NCBI GenBank assembly: GCA_038326995.1
Contig: JBBQKP010000126.1
Coordinates: forward strand, 1-9,698
Length of the DNA: 9,698 nucleotides
Direction of reading: 5' to 3'
Source: JBBQKP01 sp038326995
Lineage (GTDB): Bacteria > Planctomycetota > Phycisphaerae > Tepidisphaerales > Tepidisphaeraceae
In this document: positions 6,625-9,698 of the stretch, piece after piece
How positions within the stretch are numbered: the stretch's first letter is position 1
Layout of the letters: the number at the start of each line of letters is the position of its first letter
Position numbers and translations under genes: made by a program
The notes under the pieces: model-generated
What the model saw: the letters and a program-made list of their open reading frames with translations, nothing else
Database searches by the model: none
Told to the model about the DNA's origin: nothing

Positions 6625-6653
6625 AGTGTACGCTAATGCCGATCAGCAGTGAA
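6625..6653 (-). promoter_or_regulatory. Candidate promoter of the winged-helix regulator (possible leaderless start)
   Basis: On the minus strand TTCACT (6653-6648) and TACACT (6630-6625) are 17 bases apart, each four of six to the sigma70 consensus. Only ten bases separate the -10 from the ATG at 6614, placing the transcript start near the start codon and matching the missing Shine-Dalgarno. Confidence 0.4.
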
Positions 6654-6718
6654 GGGTCGGCTAACGCGAATGCGCGAAACATTGCTCACCACTACCTGTT
6701 GTATATCATCCGCGTGCT

Positions 6719-6737
6719 ATGCGCTTCAGTTGCGCAT
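6719..6737 (+). promoter_or_regulatory. Inverted repeat upstream of the Rep-like gene (candidate operator)
   Basis: ATGCGC (6719-6724) and GCGCAT (6732-6737) form a perfect 6-bp inverted repeat with a seven-base spacer. A TACACT hexamer follows at 6741-6746, so the repeat would lie just upstream of a -10 of the Rep-like gene. The regulator encoded divergently, or Rep itself, could bind here. The repeat is certain; the function is speculative. Confidence 0.3.
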
Positions 6738-6772
6738 CGCTACACTGCCTGTGGAACAGGCGCAACCGGCAT

Positions 6773-6777
6773 GGAGG
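6773..6777 (+). promoter_or_regulatory. Ribosome-binding site GGAGG that decides the Rep-like start
   Basis: GGAGG lies eight bases before the ATG at 6786 and inside the longer frame that opens at 6636. This favours 6786 over the upstream in-frame ATGs at 6636 and 6771. Confidence 0.75.
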
Positions 6778-6785
6778 CCAACGTG

Positions 6786-8123
6786 ATGAGGCAAAAATCA
6801 GACCCTGCACAGTCTCCGAGCTCCTCAGCTTCAAGAGTTATCGGCAAGTCCACCCCGCACGCTTCAAGATTCAATGAAGCCAAACCGCGCGAAGCTTCCA
6901 AACCGGAAACCGACACACACATCCTGAAAGTGCCCCAGGGCACACCCGTCAACGTCACCGTCGGCGACCGCAGCGCCATCCCCGGCGGTTGGCACAGCGG
7001 GTTCAATCGCGTCTACGAATGGGGCTACTTCGCTCACCTTTCCCCGGCCGCAAAAGCGGTTTACAAAATCCTCGAATGGCGCGCCGACTACAGCAACGGC
7101 TTCATGATCAATGCCGGCCCTGACGGACGGGGTGTAGGTTACACGGGAACCTACACCGGCCTCGGTTATACCGGCATCGCCAGGTACGCGGGCGTGAGTG
7201 TTGAAAGCGTCAAGCGCGCCATGGCCGAGATGTCGGCACTTGATCTGGTCCGAACGATCCGCCGTCAACGTTATTTCAAAGGCGGCGAAGCCCCCAACGC
7301 GCCCAAGCAGTACCAATTGACCGTGCCCGCCATCCCCGCGGCCGATCACATCGCCGACCTCGATCCCGCGCGGCGAAAGCTGCTTTATCGCAACGGCGAC
7401 CCCATTCATACGGAAACTGAAACCACTATCAACCATAGGGAGGGGTCTCCCACGACCCCTCCCTATGGTCGCCCGCAACCCATCCGTAAAGTCTCCCACG
7501 ACCCGACCCCATCGTCGCGCCCGGCCATACCCTCTGCCCGTCGATCACCCGGGAATGTAGTCGCCGATGACACGATTAATAAGAAGATAAGAACCAGTAA
7601 GAACAGTAATAGAGTTGCTGCTGATGATTTAGTCGATCAACTGGAATTGGAACTCACTCGCCGCGGCGTGGGCTCGCCGCTTCTGGAAACAATTCTCACC
7701 TCGGCCGATCCAGAACTCATCCGGTCGCGCCTTCTTGATTTTGATGTTCGCAATAAGCTTCCCGGCCAGCCTCGCAAAACCGCAGGCTGGCTCGTCAAGG
7801 CCATTCTGGTTCCGTATTCGATTCACGAAGCCACCGCGAAGCAGTTGGAGAACCAGACCCAGTCTCTCGCCGCCGTCGAGCACAAGCGCGCCCTCGCAGA
7901 GAAGCACGACGCCGAGGCGAATCGCCAGGCCGAGCTCGACGCGTGGGTCGAGGACCAGTTCGCCAGCAGTGATGACGAGGAGCTCGAGTCGCTACGAGAA
8001 AGGGTCATTACCGAGTACGGGTCGGTCGCGCGTGGATTGGATAAGGCCGACCCGCGCACACACCCGCGCCTCTCGCGGCTGATCAAGGGCGTGCTCTCGC
8101 AGCTCTTCCGGCCGGGCACATGA
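6786..8123 (+). CDS. Plasmid-type replication-initiator-like protein (winged helix, DnaD/Rep-like layout)
   Basis: From the ATG at 6786 the product has 445 residues. Residues 1-45 are Ser/Pro-rich. A compact domain (about 65-182) contains FNRVYEWGYFAHLSPAAKAVYKIL, cut here to F73-L96, and a helix-turn-helix part (IARYAGVSVESVKRAM, 131-146) followed by a wing ending in KQYQLTV, as in winged-helix replication initiators. A polar linker (about 205-280) leads to a helical C-terminal domain (281-345) with the pattern PRKTAGWLVKAI (329-340), resembling the 'nPagwLvkAI' segment of many plasmid Rep and DnaD-like proteins. The last 100 residues are charged and probably coiled coil. The neighbouring ParA operon and orphan antitoxin support plasmid maintenance. 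The gene contains two perfect DNA hairpins. A phage-type or transposon-borne regulator is the alternative; I do not recognise a named family. Confidence 0.6.
   Translation: MRQKSDPAQSPSSSASRVIGKSTPHASRFNEAKPREASKPETDTHILKVPQGTPVNVTVGDRSAIPGGWHSGFNRVYEWGYFAHLSPAAKAVYKILEWRADYSNGFMINAGPDGRGVGYTGTYTGLGYTGIARYAGVSVESVKRAMAEMSALDLVRTIRRQRYFKGGEAPNAPKQYQLTVPAIPAADHIADLDPARRKLLYRNGDPIHTETETTINHREGSPTTPPYGRPQPIRKVSHDPTPSSRPAIPSARRSPGNVVADDTINKKIRTSKNSNRVAADDLVDQLELELTRRGVGSPLLETILTSADPELIRSRLLDFDVRNKLPGQPRKTAGWLVKAILVPYSIHEATAKQLENQTQSLAAVEHKRALAEKHDAEANRQAELDAWVEDQFASSDDEELESLRERVITEYGSVARGLDKADPRTHPRLSRLIKGVLSQLFRPGT
7131..7157. repeat. Perfect 10-bp hairpin inside the Rep-like gene
   Basis: GGTGTAGGTT (7131-7140) pairs exactly with AACCTACACC (7148-7157) around a seven-base loop. 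It overlaps codons for a glycine/tyrosine repeat (GYTGTYTG) just before the recognition-helix region. Confidence 0.85.
7432..7469. repeat. Perfect 16-bp hairpin inside the Rep-like gene linker
   Basis: ACCATAGGGAGGGGTC (7432-7447) is exactly complementary to 7454-7469 around the six-base loop TCCCAC. The hairpin lies in codons for the polar linker (residues 216-228). It lacks a following T-run, so it is not a standard terminator. Confidence 0.92.
7445..7504 (+). repeat. 14-bp direct repeat GTCTCCCACGACCC flanking the hairpin arm
   Basis: GTCTCCCACGACCC occurs at 7445-7458, spanning the loop of the 16-bp hairpin, and again at 7491-7504. The spacing of 46 bases is not a multiple of three, so the two copies are read in different frames. 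The match is therefore a DNA-level repeat and not a protein repeat. Confidence 0.75.
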
Positions 8124-8188
8124 TGGTTCTGCGCCGCAGTCGAGCGTGTGCCCGCAAGAACATGTGCCACAGTTTCTCACATCCTTGC

Positions 8189-8240
8189 TTGCATCGGTCG
8201 CTTCGATTGGGTCAAATTTAGAGCAGCGGGCAGTGACCCA
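8189..8240 (+). promoter_or_regulatory. Candidate autoregulated promoter of the antitoxin gene
   Basis: TTGCAT (8189-8194) and TCAAAT (8212-8217) are 17 bases apart. A perfect 7-bp inverted repeat, TGGGTCA (8208-8214) and TGACCCA (8234-8240) with a 19-base spacer, overlaps the -10 and ends 13 bases before the ATG. Antitoxins of this class commonly repress their own promoter through such repeats. Confidence 0.4.
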
Positions 8241-8253
8241 GAGGGCACAGACC

Positions 8254-8565
8254 ATGAAAACAAAAGCGGATTCAAGACAAGTCTCACATGACAAAAAAGT
8301 CATTCAGCGTCTTCGCGACGACGCCGACTTCGCGATGGAATACCTCAAAGCCGCCATGGACGATTCGGATGAACCGCGTGTGTTGCTGATCGCACTCAGG
8401 CGTGTGGCCGAGGCACGCAGCGGATTCGCGATGGTCGCGCGGAAAGCTGGCATCGAGCGAGAAAGCCTGCGCCGCTCGCTATCGGGCAAAGGCAATTCAC
8501 GCTTCTCCACGCTCGCCGCCGTCGCCAAAGCCGTCGGCCTGCGGCTGACTGTTGAACCAGTTTGA
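8254..8565 (+). CDS. Addiction-module antidote-type antitoxin (HI1420/HigA-like HTH), apparently orphan
   Basis: The product has 103 residues from the ATG at 8254, preceded by GAGG nine bases upstream; the longer frame from 8146 lacks such a site. It matches the 'probable addiction module antidote protein' pattern: an N-terminal YLKAAMDD segment (30-37), LLIALRRVAEARSGFAMVAR (44-63), a helix-turn-helix with GIERESLRRSLS (66-77), GNSRFSTLAAVAKAVGL (80-96), and a short terminal strand. These proteins neutralise a RelE/HigB-like toxin and repress their own operon. The toxin gene, usually just upstream, is absent: only 130 bases separate this gene from the Rep-like gene, and the convergent vWA gene lies 24 bases downstream. 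It could be a free-standing regulator or a remnant plasmid-stability module. Confidence 0.78.
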   Translation: MKTKADSRQVSHDKKVIQRLRDDADFAMEYLKAAMDDSDEPRVLLIALRRVAEARSGFAMVARKAGIERESLRRSLSGKGNSRFSTLAAVAKAVGLRLTVEPV

Positions 8566-8589
8566 GACGACCTTTCAATTGACGAAGCA

Positions 8590-9252
8590 TCAACGCGCCC
8601 GTGGTTTGCGGCGCTGTTGTTCGCGGTCGGAATTGTCGAACGATGCCGGGGTCGGGCCGGACGCGTACAAGAGCATGTAGTCGCGTTTTCGCTTGACGCC
8701 CTTGCTGAGCGATTCGACGGCATCGGCCGTGCCTTGGTCGTCGCTGGCGACATCCAGTGCGTCGCCGGCATTGATGCCGAGCAGACCCGCGGTGGCGATG
8801 GCGTCGATGTTGGCACCGAGAAAAATGAACTGCCACTGATACTGGTCGGTCTGTTGGCGAATGCGCTGCTGAACCTGTGCCCAGTCGAACTTTTTGCTGG
8901 AGTTCTCCATGCCGTCGGTAATAACGACGACGATGACGCAGCCGGGGCGATCGGCCTCGGAGAGCCCCGCCAGTCGCTTTCCCGTCGCGTCGATGGTCGA
9001 GCCGACGGCGTCGAGCAGGGCGGTGCTGTTGCGTGGGTGAATCTTGATCGGCCTGACGCCCGCGACGTCGATCGCCACAAACACGCTCTCAGCAACATCG
9101 TCAAACCGCACGAGCGAAACCAGCAATTTGCCCGGCTCTTGCGATTGCTTTTTCAAAAGCGAACCAAGGCTTTCTTCGAGTGCTTCACGCACGGATTCCA
9201 TCGAGCCAGAGCGGTCGAGAATGAGGGTCAGGTCGGTGATTTGGTTGTTCAT
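8590..9252 (-). CDS. von Willebrand factor A-domain protein with intact MIDAS
   Basis: The product has 220 residues, nearly all one vWA fold. The metal-ion-dependent adhesion site is complete: DRSGS at 13-17, a threonine in NSTALLDAVG (about residue 77), and the aspartate of VVITDGMENS (about 112). No signal peptide or membrane segment is visible, so it should be cytoplasmic, and the tail is basic (REQQRRKPRAR). Stand-alone bacterial vWA proteins of this kind often work with AAA ATPases or in stress/tellurium-resistance-like modules, but no such partner is present here. The gene converges on the antitoxin gene with 24 bases between stops and no visible terminator. No clear Shine-Dalgarno precedes the ATG. 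The domain is certain; the cellular role is unknown. Confidence 0.88.
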   Translation of the reverse strand: MNNQITDLTLILDRSGSMESVREALEESLGSLLKKQSQEPGKLLVSLVRFDDVAESVFVAIDVAGVRPIKIHPRNSTALLDAVGSTIDATGKRLAGLSEADRPGCVIVVVITDGMENSSKKFDWAQVQQRIRQQTDQYQWQFIFLGANIDAIATAGLLGINAGDALDVASDDQGTADAVESLSKGVKRKRDYMLLYASGPTPASFDNSDREQQRRKPRAR

Positions 9253-9351
9253 TCAATGCAGTCTACGAACGTCGGTGACAGCGGTGTGTCAGTGATCGCC
9301 AAGACTCCGAACGCTTTTTTAGAAGAGGGCGCTTCGCACACGCGCTTCGGG

Positions 9352-9380
9352 TTGGATGCGCGCGGCAGGGTTGATATGGT
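9352..9380 (+). promoter_or_regulatory. Candidate promoter of the HTH/WYL-type regulator
   Basis: TTGGAT (9352-9357) and TATGGT (9375-9380) are separated by 17 bases and lie 48 bases before the ATG at 9429, a good match to sigma70 spacing. Confidence 0.4.
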
Positions 9381-9428
9381 ACGCCCGGTCCTATTGCGGT
9401 TCACGAGTGAAGTGTTTAGGGAATTTCA

Positions 9429-9698
9429 ATGATCGATTACACAAAGCGAATTCATAGATTGCTGCAGATCATCACGCTGGTGCAGGGTGACACGACCTTC
9501 ACTCCGGCGAGGCTCACTCAGGAGCTGGGCCTGGAGGAGCGGACGTTTTATCGTGACATAAAAGTGTTACGCGACGCGGGCGTGCCGATCGATTTCGATA
9601 AGGAGCGAAACGGGTACGTTATCAGCAGAAACTTTTTTCTTCGTCCGACGGAGCTGTCAATTGAAGAGGCGCTTTCGCTTTGTCTACTCGCGCAGCAG
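9429..9698 (+). CDS. HTH (DeoR/HTH_11) WYL-type transcriptional regulator, N-terminal part
   Basis: Ninety codons are present before the window ends. The N-terminal winged helix contains the characteristic LTQELGLEERTFYRDIKVLR (residues 29-48), then DAGVPIDFDKERNGYVI, which is the HTH_11 pattern of YafY/DeoR-like regulators. The following FFLRPTELSIEEALSL is the usual lead into a WYL ligand-sensing domain, which would be off the window. AGGGA (9418-9422) lies six bases before the ATG. WYL regulators often respond to DNA damage or nucleic-acid ligands and frequently sit near mobile or defence genes, but no target can be assigned here. The gene is divergent from the vWA gene with a 176-base gap. 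Confidence 0.85.
   Translation, partial: MIDYTKRIHRLLQIITLVQGDTTFTPARLTQELGLEERTFYRDIKVLRDAGVPIDFDKERNGYVISRNFFLRPTELSIEEALSLCLLAQQ

Noticed and set aside
6636..6785. Longer N-terminus for the Rep-like protein
   Set aside because: The extra 50 codons cross the divergent promoter region and the GGAGG site; the start at 6786 has far better initiation signals.
8146..8253. Longer N-terminus for the antitoxin
   Set aside because: It runs through the promoter-like hexamers and inverted repeat and exceeds the usual family length; 8254 has a good ribosome-binding site.
8304..9104. 266-codon minus-strand frame overlapping the antitoxin and vWA genes
   Set aside because: Its translation is Ser/Arg/Ala-rich without motifs and overlaps two genes with clear domain signatures.
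9276..9291. TGACA-N6-TGTCA inverted repeat between the vWA and WYL genes
   Set aside because: Five-base arms are too short to separate from chance, and it does not line up with a convincing promoter.

Overview
The window looks like part of a moderately GC-rich bacterial replicon, and Planctomycetota (perhaps Phycisphaerae-like) is my best guess. That guess is inference from protein style and from interspersed CCAGCAAGCTGG-core palindromes; no rRNA or other taxonomic marker is present.

Layout. (1) Positions 1-3569, minus strand: a surface-polysaccharide operon. It is headed by a NusG/RfaH-type specialised elongation factor (3018-3569). A very long open frame (2978 to beyond position 1) follows, joining a WecA/MraY-type polyprenyl-phosphate sugar-1-phosphate transferase to a GT4 glycosyltransferase through a repetitive linker, with no intervening stop. 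(2) Positions 3570-4547: almost 1 kb without a convincing gene. Its right end holds five tandem octamers (CCATCAGT), inverted copies of the same core, a perfect palindrome between a TTGACA box and a perfect DnaA box, then parA. (3) Positions 4548-5742: a two-gene partition-like operon, a small ParA ATPase without an N-terminal HTH (type Ib) and an overlapping small protein with a ribbon-helix-helix-like C-terminus, closed by a strong intrinsic terminator. (4) Positions 5743-6062: a gene-free stretch with a REPIN-like inverted pair of palindromes. (5) Positions 6063-6614, minus strand: a winged-helix regulator with a nucleotidyltransferase-like domain that lacks the catalytic signature. (6) Positions 6786-8123: a plasmid-type replication-initiator-like protein whose gene contains two perfect DNA hairpins. 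(7) Positions 8254-8565: an addiction-module antidote-type antitoxin with no visible toxin. (8) Positions 8590-9252, minus strand: a von Willebrand factor A protein with an intact MIDAS. (9) From 9429: the start of an HTH/WYL-type regulator that runs off the window.

How it fits together. The core at 4353-8565 (iterons, DnaA box, ParA, RHH partner, Rep-like protein, orphan antitoxin) reads as the maintenance backbone of a plasmid, a chromid, or a plasmid-derived island. It sits beside a polysaccharide operon with its own antiterminator-like factor. The two most unusual items are the fused initiating transferase plus glycosyltransferase, and the octamer array that could be the centromere and operator of the partition operon. 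Functions are inferred from sequence motifs read by eye; no database search was possible.
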